In this document: positions 27,001 to 37,105 of the stretch, piece by piece | Layout: each line of letters starts with the position of its first letter | Numbering within the stretch: the stretch's first letter is position 1 | NCBI RefSeq assembly: GCF_001949145.1 | Contig: NW_019091376.1 | Span: forward strand, 573,888 to 637,887 | Direction of reading: 5' to 3' | Length of the DNA stretch: 64,000 nucleotides | DNA from: Acanthaster planci | Taxonomy: Eukaryota > Echinodermata > Asteroidea > Valvatida > Acanthasteridae | Position numbers and translations under genes: made by a program | The notes under the pieces: generated by a model | Told to the model about the DNA's origin: nothing | The model's input: only the letters and a program-made list of their open reading frames with translations | The model's database searches: none

Positions 27001-27897
27001 CTTGGGACATTCCGATTCTGGTGTGATTCCTTCAGTGGCTACTGTGTGGATTGGAAGTTTGAGCCCCTACGAGATTAGGGAGCTCTTGCTCTCTGGGTTG
27101 AATGTTGCATGAGAGTATTGCTAAGGAAAAGATTGAGACAATCAGGACAAAAGTGAGACAAAAATGGACAAACGCTGTTAATATGTTATGGTAATATGAC
27201 CTGACTTGATGTATTTGACTATTTTGTCTGCAGAGAGACTTGAACCAGCTCCCACATTACGTCTTGGAGCAATGTGCCAAGATGGAACGGAGGTATGTGT
27301 GCCATTTCCCATTGTGGGTTTCAGTTTGACAAATGTCAGATGTTTCTGGGAGCATGCTTGCAAATTTCCAGCCATTGTGACACTCTCACAGCACTTTTAT
27401 AAACTTCTGCATTGACCCTGTTGTCACTTAGTAATTGTTGTGTGTGTCAGTAGGATGTGTTGAAATCCATGCATCCAGGCATATGATCACCGCACATAAG
27501 GAAAATCCTTGTATTATGTAAAGCATTGTGCCAGTTACTTACAAAATCGTTGCTCCTTGATGTTGACAGTTTTTCAGTAGTCTGGTGGAATAAGTAGCAA
27601 GTGTAAAAGTGTAGAAATGGATACTAGGTACCACACATGCCAGATGCTCTTTCTTACACAGTTAAATGGAGGCAATGGTAAAGTGTGAGATAGGTTCGAG
27701 TCTCTATTTGTGTTTTGTACATATTCAGTACCTTAAGATTTTGGGATCTTCCATACACAGTTCATGTACCACTGCTGACCCCATATCGTGGCAGCTTGCT
27801 TGAACTGTTACAGTAAATCCTACAGTCGTCCATTTCTTTCTCCAGGTCCAGAATGCGAGACGAGATCAAGGACTTCTTGTTGTGTGAGGAAAGTTGA
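18019..27897 (+). CDS. CTU2: Cytoplasmic tRNA 2-thiolation protein 2 (CTU2/NCS2), 14 exons
   Basis: The exons are 18019-18074, 19455-19529, 20136-20214, 20707-20766, 21688-21748, 22618-22727, 23185-23402, 23976-24161, 24942-25115, 25570-25639, 26293-26495, 26609-26672, 27234-27292 and 27846-27897. They join to 488 residues, against about 515 in human. The start MCQV matches vertebrate CTU2. Features in order are a CxxC pair (C25/C28 and C43/C46), the degenerate PP-loop SGGQCSS at 76-82, GFPWFIATLEE near 137-147, VGDSGTRL, FPSTVSTVFR, and C-terminal CxxC pairs C359/C362 and C442/C445 with the CTU2-typical QCCGQG between them. The known role is to form a complex with CTU1 that thiolates U34 of Lys, Glu and Gln tRNAs in the cytosol, with sulfur delivered by URM1. 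The exon 11 donor (gttata) is weak, while all other junctions are conventional. No key residue is missing, so the gene looks intact. Confidence 0.95.
21886..22512. mobile_element. Foldback element with long, internally repetitive inverted arms
   Basis: The element begins TGGTAGCCCAGAAGGGACC and ends with the imperfect complement (...CTAGGGCCACCA), flanked by TA on both sides. The arms (about 21886-22165 and 22255-22512) are inverted copies. Each arm is built of about four diverged ~60 bp units containing TTGACGTCAATATT-like and AAATTCACRACT words. The centre carries a short GC-rich stretch with gcgcgtgcgcgtg. It has no coding capacity. TA flanks fit a Tc1/mariner- or PIF-like target site, but the superfamily is not established. 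It lies in CTU2 intron 5, within 140 bp of exon 5 and 106 bp of exon 6. Confidence 0.7.
24598..24776 (+). mobile_element. hAT-like MITE, copy 1 (CTU2 intron 8)
   Basis: The left end is CAGTGTTGTAGTCAAGACC and the right end is an eroded complement (GGTCTCAATTACAGGACTG). Flanking 8-mers TTGCCAAT and TTGTCAAT differ at one base, which fits an 8 bp target duplication typical of hAT transposons. The interior shares the words AAGCTATTCAAATGAACTGC and AAAAGCATTCCTTTG with the copy at 54243-54449, in the opposite orientation. No transposase is encoded. Confidence 0.8.
25674..25750 (+). repeat. Dispersed repeat fragment shared with the DIRS region
   Basis: The stretch around 'gaaatgggacagaggggtac', the following C-run and 'gtccaatccctataca' is about 85% identical by eye to 30036-30093, which abuts an assembly gap inside the DIRS remnant. 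It lies just after exon 10 of CTU2. Its full length and class cannot be told from here. Confidence 0.5.
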
Positions 27898-29619
27898 CAT
27901 TGATCTACACTAACAGATTAGGTCGTCGTGTTTTTTGCAGGTTGATGCATCCACTGGCTTTATCTTTAAAACATATCTAGTCCATTTTTATTTTTTTAAA
28001 AGGGCATTTGAAAATAATTTTCAGGCACAATTTTGTACACACTTGCCTGTGAATTCCCTTGTCAGAGTGTGAAAAAGTACTATTGGCTAAGTCTTGGGTG
28101 CACATGTGGAACAGAGAGAATACAGAATTGGTTTTTTTCCCTTCCATTTCTCCACCTGAATCTCATAAACCTCTATTTTTAACAACCCACAAGGCATATG
28201 TTCTACATATAGCAATTTAACAGGGTCTTTAGTGCAAACATTGTAGATTGGACGAATTCATTAAATTGATCTTATGAAAACTTGTCAGATGTTGTAATTA
28301 TTTTCATTTGGAAGAGCAGCTACATACCATTTGCATAACATGACAAATGCACAAAATGCAGCAGGAGTGACTATGCTTATTCAAATCAGGCCACAGAAAA
28401 AATCATCCCAAATTTCTCTTCAGAGTTTTTGCAAAGTTCAGTTAAGGCATTTGTGTTTATTTTCAGATGTAGTTTGGAGGCTCCAAATATAATAATGAGG
28501 CATGTAACTTCCTGTTGTAATTTAAAGTAACTCAACACTCAAAATTCTTCAGCAACATTCAATTTTTAATGAATAAATAGAACTGAAAAAATGACAATGG
28601 ATGTGGTGCTAGATGTTGGATATGGGAGCTGATGAGAAACCGGGAGGCCAGTAAATACAGTTAACTTGTAACAAATGACAGTTTGCATGGTGTCAAATTC
28701 TCTGTTAGAGTGTTTTTGTGGCCCATGAACGAGAGGGTTTCTTGAAAAGACAGTTGAAGCTACCAGCAGGAATTAGAATCTGTGTCTGTGTGAGATTTGG
28801 ATTAAATCAGTGCCCTAAAAGAGTCCATTTTACCATGGAGTGGAGCCATCATTTCTCAAAGAGGGTAACATCATCTTGGTAGGGACGTTAATTTTCCCCC
28901 AAAAGACATAGCATTACCCACGAGTAAAAGTACAGAAAATGACTGGTGACACTCTAAGCTCTACATGTGTCGGATAAATTTAAAAATGTTGATTTTATTT
29001 TGTTTTTCATTCATTGAGGGTAGTAGTCACTGTTGTCTTTGGTAGTTGATCAAGTGGCCTGTAACTTTATGTGACCTAAAATAACTTGTCATTAATTTGC
29101 ATAGCACATGCTCTGCCGCTAGAAAAAAATCAGTGGAAATGTTATTACAGTAACTTTTGCTGTTTTTCAAAGGCCGGTTAGCCAACTAAATTTAATCTTG
29201 AAAATACAAAATGAATATTTAAGAAGTATACCAAAAATGGACAGGGGTGTTCGGGAAAATGAAAGTAAATTTTTGAACAAAATCCTTGGAAATTCATGAC
29301 TCCAACTAAAATGGTATTTATGAATGGGAATTGTGCTTGGTCGGTGTTATAATATTCAAGACTGGCTCGGGGAAGGGACGCAACTAATCTCCTCATCAAG
29401 CACATATTGATCCCCTTCATGAAAAATTGTCTTGTGCAAAGTTCATAATGATCAATCGCGCAGTGGGAGAGAAGTAGGAAGTCATACAAATGTAAATGTT
29501 TAAAGGGGATAAAACTAATCCAAATACAATGCAATCAGCATGACTACAAAAACTGAAAATAAAATACACCATCATATCTTATTGTTAACCACTTCCAGCC
29601 ACTGGCAGGAGGAATTTGC
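27898..29619. other. CTU2 3' UTR and intergenic AT-rich sequence
   Basis: After the CTU2 stop codon there is no recognisable coding sequence. An AATAAA hexamer at 28572-28577 is a possible poly(A) signal, giving a ~0.7 kb 3' UTR, but other AT-rich sites could serve. Open frames here are short and unrecognised. Confidence 0.4.
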
Positions 29620-30093
29620 ATATGTGGGACGACTTCCCGGGCGATTTTCAAGATTTTCAGTTTTCAAAATTCTTCAAAAGATCATAACTTTATTAATACC
29701 CACACGGGCAACAATTTTTCTTTCGTCCACCGGATGATGATGGATTCATGGATATTCTAGCCAAGGTGACGAAAGAGATTCTTCTTCATCAGGAGGACAG
29801 GAATATGGCTCTTTCTGCAGGTTCGACCTCGCCGCGGGTCACTCTTGGAGCAACGAGAAGTTCACAGGTGTCTACCTCCCCATGGGTGGCACCTAATATT
29901 GAGCATGGGGTCGGGCCGCCATACCTTGTCCCACATGTAACATCAAGCCATGACAGTACTTTCCCCAGGCAGTCATACCCAGTGCAACAGCCGAGCACCC
30001 GACTCGGCATCGGAAGCAGCCGTGCTTATACCCAGCAAGAAATGAGACCGAGGGGTACCCCCCCCCAACATGTCCAATCCCTATACACATTCC

Positions 30094-30205
30094 NNNNNNN
30101 NNNNNNNNNNNNNNNNNNNNNNNNNNNNNNNNNNNNNNNNNNNNNNNNNNNNNNNNNNNNNNNNNNNNNNNNNNNNNNNNNNNNNNNNNNNNNNNNNNNN
30201 NNNNN
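30094..30205. other. Assembly gap (112 N)
   Basis: The bases are unknown. The gap lies inside the DIRS gag-like remnant, directly after the repeat shared with CTU2 intron 10. Related words flank it on both sides (gccgtgcttatacccag before, ggccgtgctcttacccatg after), so the gap may hide an insertion or a local duplication. Confidence 0.95.
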
Positions 30206-31007
30206 ATGGCCGTGCTCTTACCCATGCCGTGCCAACGCCCATTTCAACTTTCGCGCCATTTGGCAATATGTGGAATGTGCCTAACGTTCCTGTGTATGCC
30301 GCTAGCCTAGGGGACCCGGCATGCTACAAACGGATGGTGCTCAACCAACCATGACGCCGACAATGGTTCCTCCATATGGTATGTTTCCTTATGGTATGTC
30401 TGTTCCTTGGATGAGGCCCATGTAACAACAATATGTGTCCGCCCATTCTGCTTATCAGTGGCGTGATCGAAGCGACGTTGAACTAAGTTTTGGAACTACA
30501 GAGGCTGATATTAGTCATGGGGAGGATGACAATTCTTCCTCAATTTCTACTGCATCGGGCACTTTTCGCAACCCCCATCATAAAGACACGGGTACGCCCT
30601 TATCTGATAAAGTGCTAGATTGGTGGAAGGAACTTGGAACAAACAGTCTCCCGACAACCTTAAAGAAGAACTCAGTCTCGTGGTGACATTTGATCAAGTA
30701 GGCCACTTTGAACCTCCAGAATTGCCAGCTGGGATTAAAAAGGTCTCCAAACAAGCTAATTCGTCCCAGGTTTCAGGGGATAACCATTTTAAGTCGGCCC
30801 ACGGATATATTTTGAAATCGGCTTTGACACGTCTTCATCTATTTGATGCTGTGGTGCATACAGAGTGCCCTGACTCAATGAGTAAAAATCTTGTTGAACA
30901 TTTGACCTCAGCTTTGATTCTACTGGGTTCCACATGACATTGAAGAGACTGAGAAAGCGAATAAATTAGCAGCGAGGGTGACTGAAGGCTTTCCTACAAC
31001 CCAGAAG

Positions 31008-31208
31008 GTAGCCTGGCGTAGCCACGGGGGGTCTGGGGCACGCCCCCATCCACACACACGCACACAAATTTCCGGTGCCCCAACTGAATAAACGAATGAA
31101 TGGATATGGAACAATTGGCTAACAAAAGCTGGCCCCAAAAACTACACCACTGAAAGCTGGTACCCCCCATAAGATATTGGTACCGTACCCTACTAGCTAC
31201 GCCACTGC
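31008..31208. mobile_element. Nested ~200 bp inverted-repeat element in the DIRS remnant
   Basis: The ends are imperfect inverted repeats: GTAGCCTGGCGTAGCCAC at the left and the complement of GCAGTGGCGTAGCTAG at the right. CAGAAG lies on both sides (31002-31007 and 31209-31214), a likely 6 bp target duplication. Removing the element brings together DIRS gag sequence that resumes with GAGAAGCATTTTGTGCC. It has no coding capacity. The superfamily is uncertain. Confidence 0.7.
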
Positions 31209-31439
31209 CAGAAGGAGAAGCATTTTGTGCCATATCGTCATGCTATAGCACGATCTCAGAACAGGGGACGTCGTGGTGCCTTCAGCCGTAATTCCTTTCG
31301 CAGCTTCAGCCGTAATACATCAAATCAAAGGGAGTGACGGTTCAAAACCGGCACGTATAGCTTTCGCTCGTTCGAACAGCAGAGTTAAAAAAAACTACTA
31401 GATAAGCCACTCCTTCCTTAGGCTGGGCGCCTCCGATAT

Positions 31440-34400
31440 TTTTGCCACCAATAGTTTTTAGTAACTCGGGACCCATGGGTATTGGGAGCATCCACGGATA
31501 TCATATCAAGCTCCTCCAGACACCAGTACAAAATCACATTCCGATGACAAGGATACAAAAAGAGTCACAGAAAGCATCAATGTCAGCAGAAATAGAGTCA
31601 GTGCTGAAAAAGGGAGCAATTACCGGCGAGAAACAAGTTGCAGGTCAGTTTATCTCTTCTGTGTTCCTCATTCCAAAGAAAAATGAAGATGAGGCCTATT
31701 TTCAATTTACGGCCCCTGAACAAATCTACTCGGTATCATCACTTCAAGAAGGAGGACCTAACAAGTGTAATAAATTTGCTACGACCGAACGATTACCTAG
31801 CCTCCATAGATATGAACGGCGCTTATTTTTTCAGTACCGATACATCCACCTCATCGTCAGTGTCTCCGGTATCTCCTAGTCAAACACTAGGACAGATTTT
31901 CCAGTTACGTGCCTACCACTTGGCCTGTCGAGTTCTCCTCGGACATTTACAACAATCCTAAAACCCGTGATAATATTCCTTAGCCGGGAGGGAATCCGGT
32001 GTGTGTTCGACCTGGACGATAGGCCTAGTCTAGCTATACAGTCAAAGAATGCAGAACGAATGTACAACGGACACTTCGACTTCTGCAGAGTCTAGGCTTT
32101 GTAATAAAGTTTTGCAAGTCGCATCTGGAACCAACCAGAGAACTTAATTATTAAACTCCGAGCACATGACGCTATCCCTGACACAAGAAAAGTTAGACAA
32201 GATTGTGTCTCACTGCCATCAAGTTCAACAATCCACCGATATCACCGTCAGCGATGTAGCGAGTCTTATAGGCCGAATGTCACCAACCATTCAAGCGGTG
32301 CTTCCAGCACCTCTCTTTTATCGTTGCCTACAGAACGACCAGAACTGCGTTCTTCAGAAGAGCAAGTCCTACGAGTCACCGGTAATTCTTTCAGCAGACT
32401 CGAAGGAAGATATTCAATGTGGTGGATAGATCCCTTTCAAGTTTGGAATGGTCACTGATTTGTTCAGGACATCCCCGAGCTTCACCTTCAAACAGATGCA
32501 TCTCTAGTGGGATGGGGAACGTGCCTCGGCGAGGCGCTGGACGCGCCAAGAACACTTCAATCACATCAGTTATTTGGAACTTTTGGCAGTGTGGTATGCG
32601 CTCAGGTCGCTTCTGACCGGTTGCAGCAAGAAACATATTTGGGAGCACACGGACCGCACTTCGACAGTGGCATATATTTCCCACAAGGGAGGAACACACG
32701 ACCAGACGGAAGGCAAGACTGACCACTCTTTACAAGGAAACTCACTTGCTGGTTCCACAAAATGTTGGTCACCTCACTGATCAATGTGAACGGACTACAC
32801 GTGCAACTCGTACTTTGAACTATACGATCCCCCAATAAGGACTGATACAGGAAGTCACTGTATCCTCGTACCATTCCTAAGTGGAATGCCTTGCCATCTG
32901 CAATTAAATCAGCACCAAATGTGAAAACGTTTCAAGGCAATGTTAGATAACACCTAAGTATGGGGGCGATGCATGAGGGACTGCACGTTAACAGCCACAT
33001 CGGGGGCGATTTGTGCAGTATGCTGATCAAGATCAAGAAATAGTTGTCACGTCCGTTGGTACAGATTTGGGTTTGGTATCTTCATCAGGGCATACTTTGA
33101 TCTCGGCAGAGAATCTTCCGGGGTCACAGAATGCCACAGCGGACATGATGTCGAGGCAGTTCAACGACAGTGCCGAATGGTGTCTTCTTCCTCAAATCTT
33201 CCGGAAGATCATGAACAGCTTTGCATTCCAGCCAGAAGTCGACATATTTGTATCCAGGCTAAACATCCAGCTTCACAAGTCTGTCTCTTGGAGACCCGAT
33301 CCCTCGGCTTGGGCTGTGGACGCTTGTTGCTGACCTGGACCGACAGGTTACGCGTTTCCCCCGTTTGTTCTCTTTGCCAGATGCCTTCAGAAAGTGAGCA
33401 GAGACGTAGCAGAAGTAGTTCTGATAGCTCCCGTCTGGAAGACGGAACCTTACTACCCGCTGCTATTACAACTGACCATTTGCAACCTTCTCCTCCTGCC
33501 TAGTATGCCTACCGCACAACCTCAAACAACATCGACTAGCACACAAGATGCAACTAGCCGCCTGGAGGTTATCCGGCAAACCACGGCAACAAGAGGAATT
33601 CCTCCTAGCGTGTCCGACACAATTTTGTCATCCTGGAGCGGAATACTCACAAACAGCTCAATTCTGCAGGGAGACGCAGGTGTAGCTGGTGTTCTAAGTG
33701 GGATCCTGTTCAGGCATCTGTAGCAAAAGTATTATCCTTTTTACAACAATTGTTTAGTAATGGCCTCCAATACAGGACACTCAGTGTTTATCGCTCTGCT
33801 ATTTCGTCCGCACATTGTTTTGTTGATGGAAAGCCAGACTTTTCAAAGGTGTCTTTAATTTAAGACCTCCTAAACCGAGGTATAATACTACCTGGGGTGT
33901 TGGTGTTATCATGAGATATTTAAATGGACTCCCTGACAACTACCTGTCTCAACATCATACAGCTTTCACAGGAATTGGCCATGTTAATAGCCCTTGTAAC
34001 AGCTGGAAAATGTTCATCTTTGACAGCTTTAGACATCTTCTTAAGAAGAGAACAAGATGGTACTTGTGTGTTCTGTCTACAAAAGTTAGCCAACTGTACT
34101 TCAGTGCAGTGATCAAGTAGAGAAATTGTTCTCCGTAAACATCCTACTTATAGGAAGTTGTGTGTTGTCAGGGCGGCGGATGAATACCTAGATCGCACGG
34201 TTCTCTGCGGGGTTCTGGGAGTACGTAATTCACGCAACTTTTCATTTCTTGTGGAAAACCGTATCACCCAGTTGCGTTATCAACCATATTGCAGATTGGT
34301 TGAAATCACTCATGGCTGACGCTGGTATTAACATCTCGTGCTATAAAGCACACTCTACTAGAAGTGCATAATCCTCACTCAGCGGCAACCCCCGTGGGTG

Positions 34401-34500
34401 TTAGGGGTGACATTCTGAAGACGGCAGATTGGCTTCATCGAAGACGAAGTTGCAGCCAGTTTACTGTAGACATCCTGACAGGAGGAAATATGGTCAAGAA
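31440..34500 (+). pseudogene. DIRS pol remnant: RT, RNase H and tyrosine recombinase
   Basis: The reverse transcriptase starts after an acidic/lysine stretch (MSAEIESVLKKGAI) and shifts frame near 31685 within the PKKN-KMRPIFNLRP motif. It shifts again around 31880-32160, so the catalytic YxDD region is not cleanly readable. The RNase H region keeps LQTDASLVGWG-like sequence (about 32490-32515) and GGTH. The recombinase part has several stops, and its catalytic R-H-R-Y residues could not all be placed. Motif order and wording match the DIRS polyprotein of sea urchins, fish and amphibians. This is a pseudogene. Confidence 0.75.
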
Positions 34501-34584
34501 GTGCTGGCGTCGGCTTTAAAGTTCAATTGCAGATGTGCTCTGAATATAGTCTACGAGGTGAGTCTCTCCGAGATTAGCGAAATA

Positions 34585-34975
34585 TAATTCCCCAATTATG
34601 TAAAGGTTACTTACCTGCAATATAATTAGAATTATATAAGATAAGGGAGGAGAGACTCAACTCACTCCCTCCTTTATTCTTTCTCCTTTTGCTGCAGGCA
34701 AAGTTTATCTCCCTTCCAAAGAACCAATCTAAACTGTCGCCAGTCACAATGATCTGACGTAGCGATTCAACTTCAAAAAGAGGGTGCATTGGTCTGTACC
34801 TTGGCACTGACTTAAGTTTGAATGTGAATGGGAGACGATTACATTACTTCATCATTCAACAGGCGGATCAGACTGCATCACGTGGGGCAACCTACAAGGT
34901 GAGTCTCTCCTCCCTTGTCTCATATAATTATAATTATATTGCAGGTAATTAACCTTTTCATAATTGGGGAATTAC
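34585..34975. repeat. Large inverted repeat at the DIRS 3' end (ICR / right terminal repeat)
   Basis: The left arm at 34585-34664 (TAATTCCCCAATTATG, TTACCTGCAATATAATT, GGGAGGAGAGACTC) is the reverse complement of 34896-34975 at about 90% identity, with a ~230 bp spacer. A short direct repeat AGGTGAGTCTCTCC precedes each arm. In DIRS elements an internal complementary region sits beside the right terminal repeat and is complementary to the element ends, which this arrangement matches. An independent MITE is the alternative. Confidence 0.7.
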
Positions 34976-34978
34976 CGG

Positions 34979-37087
34979 GCGTGCTTTTAACATGTGACGT
35001 TTGCTGCATACATTTGTTCACAACAGAAATGCTGGATCAGTGAAAAAATTAGAAATTTGTGAATTATCAGGAGATAATGCTAATTTTCTCTGTTTGTAGT
35101 GTCAATAGGTGACCGATTCGAAATTTAACTGAAGATTATAGAGTTTGAAAGAGCGCGAAGAGCTAGTTTCAAAACGAACCAAAAACATCAAGCAAAATGG
35201 TCTTTTTTTCCCTTAAGAAACAAGAGATTGAGGTAACGGGGCAGAACGATTACTATCAGTGAATGAAGATAGTAACAATCAATTCAAGTCTGAGTTCACG
35301 TAAATCACAAGTTGTGTTTCTTTTCCGTCCATTCGAAGAAACATGGGGATGCTTGGTGGCGCCAAACAGCTTGTGGCACTTCGGAGGTACTAGGTATCTC
35401 TGTGGATAAATTTGCACAAGATCAATGTCTGTGATACCGATCCGCACCGTACCGGTACCGGTGCTACAGAGGTCGGTACTGAGTCGTCCTCGCTGTACTT
35501 GCATGACGTGGGCGTCCTTGGCCTTGCTCTGACCATGGGGCTCTGACTGTTGCTGATTTCGCTTGACGGGACACTGGTGGATGGAAAAGGACGACTTGGA
35601 ATTGTTACTGACAGGAGGGTGATAAACGGCGGTAGCACAGCCAAGCGAGCAGACGTCTTATCTCCCTGCTGGTACTAGTGGTAGGTACAACACATACACA
35701 TATGTAGGCGCTAGGCACATTGGGGTCACAGAGGGGACACGCGCCCACGGCCACACACACACAGTACTTACAATTGTGTACAGTACTGTACATTGTACAT
35801 GAAGCTGAGAGTGTGCATGAAACTTGAAAGATGATTATTATCTCGGTTTTTCTTGTATTGGTGAGTAGAATCAAGGTAAGACTTATTCCTTTATGTATTT
35901 ATGGAAATCAGTTCCGTAATACATGTAATACATGTAGCTGCAGCCATTGGGTCTTTCAGGTAGTGGTGTAATGTCCAAAAATCCAATTTTACCCACCTAA
36001 GAGTTAAGACAATGTACATGTTCACTGTAACAACATAGAGCTATGGTAAGACCATGGTAAGACATTCCTGTTTGAAACAGTCAAGGTCATGTGCTTTATT
36101 CCTGATGTTGTAAAGAGTACCATTAGACCATAGAGCTACTGATACTAACATCACTCATGGAATGGATTTTAAAATTCTGACAAGGTGTGTGAGGTATCAG
36201 TCCAAAATCACCTTTGCAGCTAGCTGAGAAGTTCTTAATTATACTTGGCAGAAGTTGAGTTAGGAGTCATATTTGGAGAATATTGGTAGTAGCAGAGTCC
36301 CTTAAAAGTAAAGTCAACAACATTTCAGAAAAAATTATAGATTATTTTTCTCGCAAACTAGGGCATGCATGTCTTTGAAACATTACTGCAGTAATGGACC
36401 CTCCAAGTTAGTAATACGTATGAAATGCAGAAAGAGGTCAGGATGTAAATATTTCCTTATAAATATAACTTATAAATATAAGTTTTTTCAAATCTGTGAC
36501 AGTATTGATAACGTTAACGTGGCTGAATTTCAAATTGGTAGGGCCATGCACATGTAAAGGTACATGTACACACATACATTTTTTTCAATAATATCCACCA
36601 ACAAACTTACTGCACTTCCTTTTGGGGGTGAAAAGAAAAAGAAATCCTTCAGAGCTAGAAGTCTTTGCTAGGGTGTCAAAAGAATTGAACTTTTTGGATA
36701 CTAATTGAATTCAGTCCACAGAAACAAAGAAATGATCAGACAGTTACATGTACAGGGCCATGCTTTGCACCTGTGCTGCCTCACATGCACATGAACCGGT
36801 GCATTCACTGTTCATGTCCCTTACGGTAGAGCTGCATGTACATGTATCATGACAGCCAGCAAAGCTTATACTTTATGTGGTCCAGCATGGTTTCCGCGAC
36901 CGAACTTCAAGAGCGAATGAATACATGTACAGGAACTTTGTGCAGCGGACTTGGTGCTTGCTTTGTAAAAAGTCAGTTAGCAAATTATATTTTGTCCTGT
37001 ACCAATTCTTACTAAAACATCAAACCTGCTCCCTGCTGTAAATCTGAATCATAGTAATTGATAATGATTAGGGTTTCTTCTTTTCAG
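34979..37087. other. Upstream region of the Kelch-like gene
   Basis: No coding sequence was recognised. The region 35340-35700 is GC-richer, with GGTACCGGTACCGGTGC palindromic words and a CACACACA run near 35750. It could hold the promoter or a 5' UTR exon of the downstream gene, but nothing fixes a start site. ACATGTAC words recur. Confidence 0.4.
37076..37087 (+). promoter_or_regulatory. Predicted 3' splice site in the 5' UTR of the Kelch-like gene
   Basis: A pyrimidine-rich tract ending TTCTTTTCAG lies 18 bases before the start codon. The bases between it and the ATG contain in-frame stops (TGA, TAG), so coding begins at 37106 and at least one upstream non-coding exon is likely. Confidence 0.55.
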
Positions 37088-37105
37088 GTCTCTTGACTGT
37101 AGGCC

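Larger units (their letters stand above)
29748..31330 (+). pseudogene. DIRS gag-like ORF remnant, interrupted by gap and nested insertion
   Basis: An open frame begins MDILAKVTKEILLHQEDRN and runs into an assembly gap at 30094. Further fragments follow in changing frames (DKVLDWWKELGTNSLP near 30610, NHFKSAHGYILKSALTRLH near 30790). A ~200 bp element interrupts the remnant at 31008. The position just upstream of the reverse transcriptase and the lack of enzyme motifs fit a DIRS first ORF. The family of this N-terminal part is not recognisable by itself. Confidence 0.5.
29620..34978 (+). mobile_element. Decayed DIRS-type tyrosine-recombinase retrotransposon
   Basis: Broken frames on the plus strand follow the DIRS order. 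A gag-like part spans 29748-31330. Reverse transcriptase spans about 31440-32100, with HGYHIKLLQTPVQNHIP, a stretch equivalent to FLIPKKN, then MRPIFNLRPLN in another frame. The connection segment LIGRMSPTIQAVLPAPLF lies near 32260-32320. RNase H spans about 32490-32730 (ELLAVWYALRSLL, TSTVAYISHKGGTH). A post-RNase H block spans 33013-33330 (LPGSQNATADMMSRQFNDS, VSWRPDP). A tyrosine-recombinase-like C-terminus begins near 33700 (SFLQQLFSNGLQYRTLSVYR). Stops and frameshifts run throughout, so it cannot be active. Known DIRS elements have inverted terminal repeats and integrate by a recombinase, not an integrase. The left terminal repeat was not found; the right end is probably near 34975. The start given is approximate. 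Confidence 0.8.

Noticed and set aside
29748-30284. 178-codon open frame as a separate gene
   Set aside because: It crosses the gap at 30094-30205. Its position fits the DIRS gag-like part, so it is treated as part of that remnant.
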